Positions 9,391 to 16,461 of a stretch of 64,000 bases of DNA are shown here, piece after piece. The position numbers and the translations under genes are program-made. This DNA is from Aureimonas flava (GTDB lineage: Bacteria > Pseudomonadota > Alphaproteobacteria > Rhizobiales > Rhizobiaceae), in assembly GCF_003583935.1 (NCBI RefSeq), contig NZ_QYRN01000007.1:1-64000 (forward strand), in the 5' to 3' direction. The notes under the pieces are model-generated. The model saw only the letters and a program-made list of their open reading frames with translations. It did no database searches and had not been told where the DNA came from. Positions within the stretch are counted from its first letter, which is position 1; every line of letters starts with the position of its first letter.

Positions 9391-9397
9391 ATTCCCC
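9373..9397. repeat. att core copy 1 (tRNA-Leu 3' end, attL of element 1)
   Basis: The 25 bases from GTCCTTTCC to AATTCCCC cover the T-arm/acceptor 3' end of tRNA-Leu and six bases beyond its CCA. Exact copies occur at 21713-21737 and 30518-30542. This is the expected product of site-specific integration by the adjacent tyrosine recombinase. The crossover point inside the repeat cannot be read from sequence alone. Confidence 0.9.
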
Positions 9398-9410
9398 GAA
9401 TTCGTTCGGG
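9395..9410 (+). terminator. UUCG hairpin directly after tRNA-Leu/att
   Basis: CCCGAA-TTCG-TTCGGG forms a six-base-pair stem closed by a TTCG tetraloop five bases after the tRNA CCA end. It may terminate or stabilise the tRNA transcript. There is no U-run, so factor-independent termination is uncertain. Elements 2 and 3 have the covarying hairpin CCCTGA-TTGT-TCAGGG in the same place. Confidence 0.5.
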
Positions 9411-9450
9411 AAGCCAAAGTCTTACGCGACATCAGAGGGTTAGGGTCGGC

Positions 9451-9480
9451 AGCCTGTTCAACAGGACTGTTCAACAGTGC
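9451..9480. promoter_or_regulatory. Integrase arm-type repeats, element 1 left end
   Basis: Two close copies of CTGTTCAACAG/ACTGTTCAACA lie just ahead of and overlapping the integrase start. Related copies lie at the left end of element 2 (21791-21815) and of the third remnant (30595-30620), and at the right ends (21631-21653, 30434-30459). Their position on both sides of the att core is as expected for integrase arm-binding sites. That they bind integrase is inferred. Confidence 0.55.
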
Positions 9481-11105
9481 CCCTCGCAATGCCCCGTCCG
9501 ATGAAGCGTTCAAGCACCTCCTACCACCAGTTCGTCCAGCGCATTCCCTCCGACGTCATAGCGAAGGCCAGAGGCCGGACGCTCGTCATTCCGGTCGGGA
9601 GTGAGACGGTCACGCTCGCCCTCTCAGCGAAGGCACAGGACGTTCGGCTATCACTACGAACGCGAGACGCTGCCGAGGCGAAGCTGCGGCAGGCGGCAGT
9701 CCTCGGGTATCTGGAGGGCGTCTGGCGGTCGGTTCGCGAGGGCCCCCGTACGCTGACCCATCAGGAGACTGTGGCGCTGGCAGGTGACTGGTACCGCGCC
9801 CTCGTGGCGGACTGGAGTACCGACCCAGGCAAGGCCGAGAACTGGGAGGCGATGCGCGAGAGTATCGTCGACGCGCAGCTCGATCTGGTGCGGGAAGACA
9901 CCCGGGAGAACTGGGAACAGCTGGAGCGGCTGATCCGTCCCGATCCGTTTCTAGCCGAGCGCGCGATCAGCCTGGAAGGGGACGGGCGTCAGCGATTCCT
10001 GATGGAAGCAGGGAAGGCTCTCACGCAGGCCGCTGCCATGCTCCAGCGTAACGCTGACGGCGACTACCGCCCCGACCCGGACGCTGCTCGCTTCCCCGCT
10101 TGGACCCCGCCTGTGCCTGCCCTGGCGCCCCCGAGACAGCAGAAGGGCGAACAGCGCACAGTCCTGGCTGCGTTCAGCCAGATGGCCAAGGAGCGAGGGT
10201 ATGCGCCGAAGACGGTCTCGGAGTGGACGCGCAGCCTCAGCAGCCTGACCGATCATGCGCAGACGACTGCCCTCACCTCCATCACGCCGGACCACCTGAT
10301 TGGCTGGACGGACGAACTGGTGGCGCGCGGGCTCAGCGCCAAGACGATCAACGAGACCTATCTCGCTTCGGCAAAAGCCCTGTTCCGATGGGCACGGGGC
10401 AAGCTCTACCTGCCTTCCAACCCCGCTTTCGAAACCCCCAAGATCATCCGTAGGGATGACGAGAGCGAGAAGCGTGGGTTTACCCTCTCCGAGGCTCAGA
10501 CCATCCTCAGGAAGGCCGAGGGCGCGCGTACGGCAGTCCGCCGCTGGGTGCCATGGCTCCTTGCCTACTCGGGCGCGCGGGCGGGGGAGGTCATGCAGTT
10601 GCGTCCTCAGGACGTCCGCAAGGACGAGGAGAGCGGAATCTGGGTCCTAGACATCACCGCGTCTGCGGGGCGCATCAAGAACAAGGCATCAGCTCGGCTG
10701 GTCCCCGTGCATCCCCACCTGATCGAGAAGGGGTTCGTCACCTGGGCTACTTCCTCCAAAGCCTCCCGACTATTCTACGAGGAGCGTGAGGACGAGGCCG
10801 AGGACGGCAAGCGCTCGCGCAAATCCGTCGCCGTAAATAGGCTGGCCGACTGGGTGCGAGGGCTGGATCTCCCGGCAGTTAAGTCCGGCGAGGTAAGCCC
10901 AAACCATGGGTGGCGGCACCGATTTTCGACCGAGCTGGTCAACCTCGACGTCCCCGACACTCTGAGGAAGCGTTTGATGGGTCATACCCTAGAGGGGCAG
11001 GACAACCGCTATGTGGGGCGCATCGTCATGAAACGCCTTCACGATGCCGTGGCCAAGCTGCCAGCGTTTGCCCTGACCGATGACGCTGAGAACCGGACCG
11101 AATAG
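9477..11105 (+). CDS. Tyrosine integrase of element 1
   Basis: A 542-residue tyrosine recombinase expected to catalyse integration and excision at the tRNA-Leu att site. The catalytic set is complete: Arg368 (YSGARAGEV), His480 and Arg483 (HGWRHRF), His503 (MGHTLEG) and Tyr512 (NRYVG). A core-binding SAM-like domain precedes it (about 215-300), and a DUF6538-like N-terminus (QFVQRIPSDV) is present. The GTG at 9477 is chosen because the intact homologue at 21816 starts at the equivalent codon with ATG. It lies 79 bases from the att core. The paralogue in element 2 shares long identical blocks (for example YAPKTVSEWTRS, LSAKTINETY). Confidence 0.95.
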   Translation: MPLAMPRPMKRSSTSYHQFVQRIPSDVIAKARGRTLVIPVGSETVTLALSAKAQDVRLSLRTRDAAEAKLRQAAVLGYLEGVWRSVREGPRTLTHQETVALAGDWYRALVADWSTDPGKAENWEAMRESIVDAQLDLVREDTRENWEQLERLIRPDPFLAERAISLEGDGRQRFLMEAGKALTQAAAMLQRNADGDYRPDPDAARFPAWTPPVPALAPPRQQKGEQRTVLAAFSQMAKERGYAPKTVSEWTRSLSSLTDHAQTTALTSITPDHLIGWTDELVARGLSAKTINETYLASAKALFRWARGKLYLPSNPAFETPKIIRRDDESEKRGFTLSEAQTILRKAEGARTAVRRWVPWLLAYSGARAGEVMQLRPQDVRKDEESGIWVLDITASAGRIKNKASARLVPVHPHLIEKGFVTWATSSKASRLFYEEREDEAEDGKRSRKSVAVNRLADWVRGLDLPAVKSGEVSPNHGWRHRFSTELVNLDVPDTLRKRLMGHTLEGQDNRYVGRIVMKRLHDAVAKLPAFALTDDAENRTE

Positions 11106-11338
11106 CCGACCCTTTAACGGTGTCGATTAGCCGACCCTTACGGGATAGACCAGAGTATTAGGCGGAGGAGAGGAGAGGATCAGGAAGACCCTGATGATGA
11201 GACACTCTCCCTCTTTCCCTAATGGGGATGATGATCATGATGAGACCCTCATCCCCAAGATCATAAGACCCTCTAGACCATATAGGAAACCTATAGGTGT
11301 CCCCTACTCATCCCCGTAGGATGCTCCGGAACGCTTCG
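11103..11338. other. AT-richer dyad-containing region after integrase 1
   Basis: No gene is evident. A 12-base direct repeat TAGCCGACCCTT occurs at 11103 and 11128. Several dyads follow, including GGGGATGA/TCATCCCC around 11224-11257 and TATAGG-AAA-CCTATA near 11281-11295. The composition is clearly more AT-rich than the flanks. Such a region could hold a promoter, excision-factor sites or an origin, but nothing specific can be shown. Confidence 0.3.
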
Positions 11339-11716
11339 CTACAACACCCCGAAGTCCCTCGGGGGTGGTTCTGGCGGGAAGATGCTCGCGTGATCCTGGC
11401 GCCTCGCTCGAGCAGCCGCGATGGCCTTCTCAAGCTCCTCAGAAGGAACGTCCTTTCGATGGATCTTGATGGCCATCCTGAGAGCCTCGATGAACTCCTC
11501 CAGATCGACCCAATGCTTGACCACCACATGGTCCAGCCACTGAGGTCCGATCACCGAAGCGTCGATCTGATAGATACCCTCTTGCTCCCCTGAGGGGTCA
11601 AGCTTAGGCGTTGGAGTGCCCTCCATGCCGCCGTTCGTGACCGCCCACTGCCCCTTCCGGTAGTACGTATAGGGCTCGTCCTCGGGCTCCTGCTGGTATC
11701 CTTCCCAGTAACGCAT
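11339..11716 (-). CDS. Hypothetical protein (element 1)
   Basis: A 125-residue acidic protein starts MRYWEGYQQEPEDEPYTYY and contains a central WLDHVVVKHWVDLEEFIEAL segment and a helical stretch EELEKAIAAARARR. It is rich in Trp, Tyr and Glu and shows no recognised domain. It is coded opposite to the integrase and divergent from the MarR-like gene, with a 216-base gap upstream. The amino-acid pattern looks like a real protein; function unknown. Confidence 0.5.
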   Translation of the reverse strand: MRYWEGYQQEPEDEPYTYYRKGQWAVTNGGMEGTPTPKLDPSGEQEGIYQIDASVIGPQWLDHVVVKHWVDLEEFIEALRMAIKIHRKDVPSEELEKAIAAARARRQDHASIFPPEPPPRDFGVL

Positions 11717-11932
11717 GGTCCGCTCCGCTCGTCCTCTTCATGACGATGGGGAAGGGTCGTTATATTTTCCAGAAAAATCTGAGCGGCACTCGATGAATAA
11801 GGCCGTGCGGACTTCCCCCCGGGTACCCCCTACCTGGCCGCGTAGGCACCCATCCGGGGCCTTTCAGAGGCGACCGGGGACTGGCGGGGCCGCTGGTCCG
11901 ATCTACAACCGGGGCTTCCCCCGGAGATAATC

Positions 11933-12415
11933 ATGACCACAGAACCGCAAGGCACCGCTTCGCACGCGGTCCCTCAGCTCAAGCGCCGTCCGATGCTGGT
12001 GCGCCTGACCACAGCCATTCAGCAGCTGCGCACCGTCAGCCGCGAGATGCCGATCCAGCAGCTTCACGTCCTCCTGACGGTTGCCGCCCATCCTGGCATC
12101 GCGCCCGCCAAGGTTGGCAAGCTGGTCGGCTTGGAGCAGTCGTCCGTCTCTAGGAACGTGCTGTCGCTGTCCCGCACCGGATCGAAGGCGACCGCAGGGC
12201 TTGGCCTGATTGAGGCTCGCCGAAGCCCCGAGGACCATCGCGCTACCTGCCTGTTCCTGACAGACCGTGGTCGACTGGTGGTGACCACAATGCTCGGAAC
12301 GTTGGAAGGGCGAAGCGCCCCACAGGACGCACCAGCAGCCCCGCCAGCGCCAGTTCAGCCCGTGAGCGCGCCATCCGTCGCTCCAACGAAGACCCGCAGC
12401 CCGTGGGCGCGCTAG
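11933..12415 (+). CDS. MarR-like winged-helix regulator (element 1)
   Basis: A 160-residue protein has a winged-helix domain at about 40-125: PIQQLHVLLTVAAHPGI, then KVGKLVGLEQSSVSRNVLSLSR (recognition helix) and the wing LIEARRSPEDHRATCLFLTDRG. The last 35 residues are Pro/Ala-rich and disordered. GGAGA six bases before the ATG supports the start. It resembles MarR-type transcriptional regulators often found in phages and small islands, and probably controls element genes such as the nearby serine recombinase; its targets are unknown. Confidence 0.75.
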   Translation: MTTEPQGTASHAVPQLKRRPMLVRLTTAIQQLRTVSREMPIQQLHVLLTVAAHPGIAPAKVGKLVGLEQSSVSRNVLSLSRTGSKATAGLGLIEARRSPEDHRATCLFLTDRGRLVVTTMLGTLEGRSAPQDAPAAPPAPVQPVSAPSVAPTKTRSPWAR

Positions 12416-12476
12416 CCGTCCCAACGCGTGGCTGATGGACACAAAGGTATACGTTTGCAGCACAAGGCGATTGACT

Positions 12477-12531
12477 GGACCCTTTGCGTCCACTAATTGA
12501 CGAGACACTGAAGTCTTAGACCAAAGGGTCC
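12477..12531. promoter_or_regulatory. Inverted repeat before serine recombinase 1
   Basis: GGACCCTTTG (12477-12486) and CAAAGGGTCC (12522-12531) form a perfect 10-bp inverted repeat 35 bases apart; the second arm ends three bases before the ATG of the recombinase. It may be an operator or a resolution-type site. Element 2 has a different 11-bp inverted repeat in the equivalent place. Confidence 0.5.
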
Positions 12532-12534
12532 GCT

Positions 12535-13101
12535 ATGAACGCCATCGTTGCCTACGCTCGTGTCTCGACCGGCCAGCAGAACTACCAGACACAGGTCGAC
12601 CGGTTGAAGGCGGCAGGGGCCACTAAGGTCTTTGAGGAGAAGCGTTCGGGCCTCGATAAGGACCGCCCCGAGTTGGCCCGTTGCCTCGACTACGTGCGCG
12701 AGGGGGACATCCTCCTCGTGACCAAGCTCGACCGTCTCGCCCGCTCCACTGCAGACCTCTACGCCATCGTGACCAAGCTTGCGGAGAAGGGAGTGGCATT
12801 CAAGGTGCTGGACGATAGCGCCGTCGACACGTCCACGCGCACGGGCAAGCTCGTCATGGGCATCCTTGCCCTCATCGCCGAGTTCGAAACCGAGATCCGC
12901 CGAGAGAGGCAGATGGAGGGCATCGCGAAGGCGAAGGAAGAGGGACGCATGGGAGGCCGTCCGAAGCTCGTCACGGACGACGTACGGGCCACCATTCACC
13001 GTCTCAAGAACGATGGTCTGAGCATCCGCAAGATTGCCGCCGAGATCGGCCTGTCGAAGGCCACAGTGCAGAAGGTCGTGGCGCCGGTCGCTGCTGAATA
13101 A
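12535..13101 (+). CDS. Serine recombinase (resolvase/invertase type), element 1
   Basis: A 188-residue small serine recombinase. The nucleophile is the Ser of YARVSTGQQN (residue 11); the conserved LVTKLDRLARS and ERQMEGIAKAKEEGR linker are present, followed by a C-terminal helix-turn-helix (LSIRKIAAEIGLSKATVQKVV). The length is that of Tn3-type resolvases and DNA invertases. It may resolve element dimers, which would matter in a tandem array, or invert DNA. It lies downstream of the MarR-like gene with an inverted repeat between them. Confidence 0.93.
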   Translation: MNAIVAYARVSTGQQNYQTQVDRLKAAGATKVFEEKRSGLDKDRPELARCLDYVREGDILLVTKLDRLARSTADLYAIVTKLAEKGVAFKVLDDSAVDTSTRTGKLVMGILALIAEFETEIRRERQMEGIAKAKEEGRMGGRPKLVTDDVRATIHRLKNDGLSIRKIAAEIGLSKATVQKVVAPVAAE

Positions 13102-13510
13102 ATTTTGGGTGTGACTGCGCTCGGTGCGGGCGCTTTCTTCGACCAGCGCGCGTGTGGTGGGGCGTATCGATCCTTTTTGGTCGCCGCCTTGAGATAGACG
13201 TTCAGCACCGCCGGGCGATCTACCCTTGGCATCAACGGATGTCTTGAAGCATCGGTTACTACGTATTCCACCCGGGGGCGGGATATACTCGGACCCGCTG
13301 AGCTTTCACAAGCACACTTAAGGCAAATGTCCACGACCGCCTTGCTTCAACGATAGAGTGTCGGCGACAATTTCCTCGACCAATCAATCGGCGATCATAG
13401 AGCTGACGAGCGACGGACCACTTCAAATGACTGTTCACTCCCGCAACATCCCCTTCCTGTTCGACTTTTACCTCTCTAACGCCGAGCCCACTCAGGCGCG
13501 TCTAGGACGA
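13102..13510. other. Gap without a clear gene (element 1)
   Basis: The stretch is less GC-rich than the flanks and has no convincing reading frame. A weak 90-codon frame (13358-13630, plus) overlaps the opposite-strand hypothetical gene and has no ribosome site. No tRNA, strong dyad or known regulatory motif is seen. Confidence 0.3.
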
Positions 13511-14170
13511 CTAATCGACTACCTGCCCCATCGCGGGGGCATGACGCTCTACGCAGGCTGCTGGAGCCTCTGTGTCGACGTTCACGCCTTCCGTTGGGTC
13601 CTCAACCGTTCCCGCAGAACCGCCGCCTGAGGGACGCGCTAGCCATTCGCGCAGGTGGTCCGCTATCGCCGCGCTCTCATGGCCGATCACGCCGAAATTG
13701 TTCCTCCGGCGCCCCTTCTTCTGGCGCCGTCTGCGGATGTCGCGCAGCATCTCGGCATAGCTGGCATCAGTCTCGACCGACCCGAGACGCCACGCCTCAA
13801 CGGTGTCCTGCACCTCGGCAGCGACTACCATACGGGCCTCCTCCCTCGTTAGTCCGCCTCCCCTTCCGTTGACCTTGAACAGGCGGTCGTAGTCCGTCGC
13901 CTCGTGCCTGACCGACGTGTCTACGAGGATGCCCGCAATCTCCCCGAGTCGTCCGTAGTGCCCTCGCTTGCGCGCCCGCTCAACAAGCCGCCAGCGCCAC
14001 GCTTCGGGGCACCGTGGGTACAGCGCGGCAAGGTAGATGCCGAGCTGATCGAGGAAGGCGGCTTGGTCGTCAGCTGAGAGCAAAAGCCGTTCAGGTGGGC
14101 TGCGGTTCGCGCTCAACGGACGATTACCCGACCCTTCCAGAGACACCGTACGGCTTCCCCAGGCCATCAA
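13511..14170 (-). CDS. Hypothetical basic protein (element 1)
   Basis: A 219-residue frame on the minus strand. The middle part is helical and plausible (DQAAFLDQLGIYLAALYPRC, then LTREEARMVVAAEVQDTVEAWRLG), with a very basic run RRRRQKKGRRR near residue 150 and a flexible Gly/Ser-rich tail. No domain is recognised. The start could also be the second Met. Basic runs of this kind occur in nucleic-acid-binding phage proteins, but no function can be assigned. Confidence 0.45.
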   Translation of the reverse strand: MMAWGSRTVSLEGSGNRPLSANRSPPERLLLSADDQAAFLDQLGIYLAALYPRCPEAWRWRLVERARKRGHYGRLGEIAGILVDTSVRHEATDYDRLFKVNGRGGGLTREEARMVVAAEVQDTVEAWRLGSVETDASYAEMLRDIRRRRQKKGRRRNNFGVIGHESAAIADHLREWLARPSGGGSAGTVEDPTEGVNVDTEAPAACVERHAPAMGQVVD

Positions 14171-14260
14171 GGCGCTGGTCGTCGATAACGAGCGGCGTCT
14201 TAGGTCGGATCATGAGAGCCTTTAGGCACCCCCACCTGATTACCCGGACCTTCCAGAGAC
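14122..14260 (+). repeat. Two 23-base direct repeats
   Basis: GATTACCCG-ACCC-TTCCAGAGAC at 14122-14144 recurs at 14238-14260 with two differences, 116 bases apart. The copies lie upstream of the HNH-like gene, the first one overlapping the start region of the opposite-strand hypothetical gene. They may be regulator-binding sites or duplicated phage promoters. Confidence 0.5.
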
Positions 14261-14363
14261 GCGCGCGCCAATAAGTGCCGGCTCCCCTCCCAAATCGACC
14301 CGTCAACGGCCCGCCCGCTCTCCTGCGCGAGAGCCTTCGGCTACCCATTCTTGGAAACCCACC

Positions 14364-14849
14364 ATGCAAGAAAACCTCAATCACCTCTTTCCAGCAGCGC
14401 GCCGCCGTCTCTTCGCGACGAATGACGAAAGCGGCAAACCAATCGTGTTGGTCAGCTTGACCAGAAATCGAACGGCTAAGGTAGACCGTGCGTCGTTCGA
14501 ACGGCTGATGTTAATGGGTGTGACGCCGAACTGGAGCTTCAACCACAACGGTACCAATCATTCCTACGTCCGCGCCCATGTTCCCCCACGCCTTGGGTTC
14601 GGCAACACGGCCATGATCTCCCGCCTCATTCTCCCGCCCGCTGTTCGTGGAGTCGTGGTGCGACACCGTGACGGTGACCGGCTGAACTTGCAGCTCAGCA
14701 ACCTGATCCTCTCTGAGCGGATGACCGGGGCGCAGGCTTGGGAGGCAACTATTCTCAACTTCATGGAGGCGGAGGAGAAGCGCCCGATTGTGCCGCAACC
14801 TACCGCCCTACCTCTGGATCTGGCGGGCTATCCACTACTGTGGCTTTGA
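14364..14849 (+). CDS. HNH-like endonuclease-type protein
   Basis: A 161-residue protein carries VVVRHRDGDRLNLQLSNLIL (about 95-114), which matches the core of HNH_3-type homing nucleases (normally xDHxDGxxxNNxxxNL) except that the usual DH is RH. The N-terminal half includes a strand-rich segment (IVLVSLTRNRTAKVDRASFERL). Free-standing HNH proteins of this size are common in phages. The altered catalytic position makes activity uncertain. The next small gene begins 51 bases after its stop. Confidence 0.55.
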   Translation: MQENLNHLFPAARRRLFATNDESGKPIVLVSLTRNRTAKVDRASFERLMLMGVTPNWSFNHNGTNHSYVRAHVPPRLGFGNTAMISRLILPPAVRGVVVRHRDGDRLNLQLSNLILSERMTGAQAWEATILNFMEAEEKRPIVPQPTALPLDLAGYPLLWL

Positions 14850-14900
14850 TCCAAGTCGACCGGCCTCCCGGTCCTCCAGGGGGACCAAAGCGTCCTCACC

Positions 14901-15071
14901 ATGGGCGACCTCGAAGGCATGCGCGTCAAGGACCGCGAGGATGCTGTGGCAAAGGTCGTGAAGGAGAACGCGGAGCGCAACGAGCCCATGTTCCGCCTCG
15001 GCCCGCTCAAGATCGGCAAGCCCCGGTGGGCATGGTCCCAACAGGACTACGAGGACTTCAAGTCCAAGTGA
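14901..15071 (+). CDS. Small hypothetical protein (56 aa)
   Basis: A short frame starts at ATG 14901 with GGGGGA about 15 bases upstream and ends at TGA 15069-15071. It encodes a charged protein beginning MGDLEGMRVKDREDAVAKVV and ending FKSK, with GPLKIGKPRWAW in the middle. It directly follows the HNH-like gene on the same strand. No function recognised; composition and placement suggest a real small phage-type gene. Confidence 0.4.
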   Translation: MGDLEGMRVKDREDAVAKVVKENAERNEPMFRLGPLKIGKPRWAWSQQDYEDFKSK

Positions 15072-15176
15072 TTGAAGGGGCCGGTGGTCGAGAGGCTATC
15101 GGCCCCCTTGGGTGAAAAGGCGACGGCCCGGTTTCGGAGAACGAGCGATGGACAAGCTGCCGTCCGCGCGCGCCAG

Positions 15177-16271
15177 CTATGCGTCGTCAGGTAATATCCC
15201 CACGCCCTCGAACGGGTCGCCGTCGGGTAGGTACTGACGCTTCGAGCCGACCCAAAGCAGCATGCCGCCCCCAAGGTCGCAGACATAGGGTTGGCCGCTG
15301 CTTCCACCCGTCGCCTCGCCGACGATCCGAGCGCGTCGGTTGTCCTTGAAAGGAAGCACGAAGTCCTCGGCGGCAGAGAACGTGCCACGATCGATCAGGA
15401 TCGTCATGGGACCACGGAATGCTCCGGTGGTGGGCTCAATCCAGGTGGGCTCCGTGATCTGCATCCGGGATGGCACACCCTCGGCACGTTCGAGGCCGCT
15501 TTGAACCAGCGTCGCGTGCCGCCAAAAACGGTATGGCACCGGCATCAGCGCAGCGACCAGATCGCAAGGCGTGTTGCCGCCAGCATTCCCGCGAACGTCG
15601 ATCGTCAGGTGAACGTCGTCTGGAAGGTTCGCCACACACCGAATGGCTCTGGCTTCAAACTCCGGTGCCGCAAAGCTTGGAAGCGTCAATCGGAAGTCAT
15701 GGTTCGGCTTGGTCCATCGTCCGCCCGGCTCCTGTGACTGATCCAGGCGTGCCATTCCCCGTCTGATGCGATGAGTTTCACCCCGACCGGTGAGCAGTTC
15801 GAACGTGTTCGGAAAGAGGTATGGCCGAGAGAATAGGCGATGCCTTCGCTCCCTCAGGCTGGACCCCGATACAAAGGGCAGCTTGGCATTCGCGAAGGCG
15901 TCGACCGCCTCGCCACTGATCTGTGCAAGCCAGTCACCGGGTTCCAGCCCCCTAACCACTGACTGCGTGACGACCCAGCCGTCATCCATCCATTGCGCAT
16001 CGAACCCGATGGGCGCGCCGTGTTCCGCCCACAACCAGTTGTCACCGAAGGCGGTGTGTCCGTTGTTCAAGCTGGCGACGAAGCGCAGGGTCACGAGGTC
16101 GAATGTCAGACGATCAGGGGCAACGAGCGCTTCATCGAGGTAGGCGGCGAACTCATGGTCGAGATCGTAGTTCGGCACGGCTTCCCAGTGAGCGAACGTG
16201 GATCGCAGAGCCTCGTAGACCCGAGCAGCAATTATCGCTTTGCGCGCGGTAGGAAGGCTGATCGCGTTCAT
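15177..16271 (-). CDS. S41-family (C-terminal processing/tricorn-like) peptidase
   Basis: A 364-residue protein resembles S41 peptidases: a helical N-terminal domain, a short PDZ-like region (WVVTQSVVRGLEPGDWLAQISGEAVDAF) and a core with LTIDVRGNAGGNTP, MTILIDRGTFSAAEDFVLPFK (catalytic Ser in GTFSAAE) and GEATGGSSGQP. There is no signal peptide, so it would act in the cytoplasm. It is coded opposite to its neighbours inside element 1 and is probably cargo. Its substrate is unknown. Confidence 0.85.
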   Translation of the reverse strand: MNAISLPTARKAIIAARVYEALRSTFAHWEAVPNYDLDHEFAAYLDEALVAPDRLTFDLVTLRFVASLNNGHTAFGDNWLWAEHGAPIGFDAQWMDDGWVVTQSVVRGLEPGDWLAQISGEAVDAFANAKLPFVSGSSLRERRHRLFSRPYLFPNTFELLTGRGETHRIRRGMARLDQSQEPGGRWTKPNHDFRLTLPSFAAPEFEARAIRCVANLPDDVHLTIDVRGNAGGNTPCDLVAALMPVPYRFWRHATLVQSGLERAEGVPSRMQITEPTWIEPTTGAFRGPMTILIDRGTFSAAEDFVLPFKDNRRARIVGEATGGSSGQPYVCDLGGGMLLWVGSKRQYLPDGDPFEGVGILPDDA

Positions 16272-16407
16272 ATGCTTGTCGCTTCGCCGATCGCGTTATA
16301 GCACAACGTTAGTAGACGCCCGCTTTAAATGAAGCCAGACACCGGCATAGACACCAATCTCGGGTCGATAGCGGCCCCATTACCCGCCCCTTACAGAAAC
16401 ACCTCAC

Positions 16408-16440
16408 AGGCCTCTGACCTCACCCGTCAGGGGCCTTTTT
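16408..16440 (+). terminator. Rho-independent terminator before the giant phage gene
   Basis: AGGCCTCTGA (16408-16417) and TCAGGGGCCT (16427-16436) form a 10-bp stem with one G-U pair, followed by a run of five T. It lies 22 bases before the ATG of the 1421-residue gene, whose AGGAGG ribosome site follows the hairpin. Terminators placed just ahead of late structural genes occur in podoviruses. Confidence 0.8.
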
Positions 16441-16461
16441 CATTTCAGCACAGGAGGCCTC

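Noticed and set aside
9113-9391. N-terminal extension of the NDUFA9-like protein
   Set aside because: It would read through the tRNA-Leu gene; the ATG at 9112 directly precedes the Rossmann motif.
13358-13630. 90-codon plus-strand frame in element 1
   Set aside because: No ribosome site, overlaps the opposite-strand hypothetical gene, no family resemblance.
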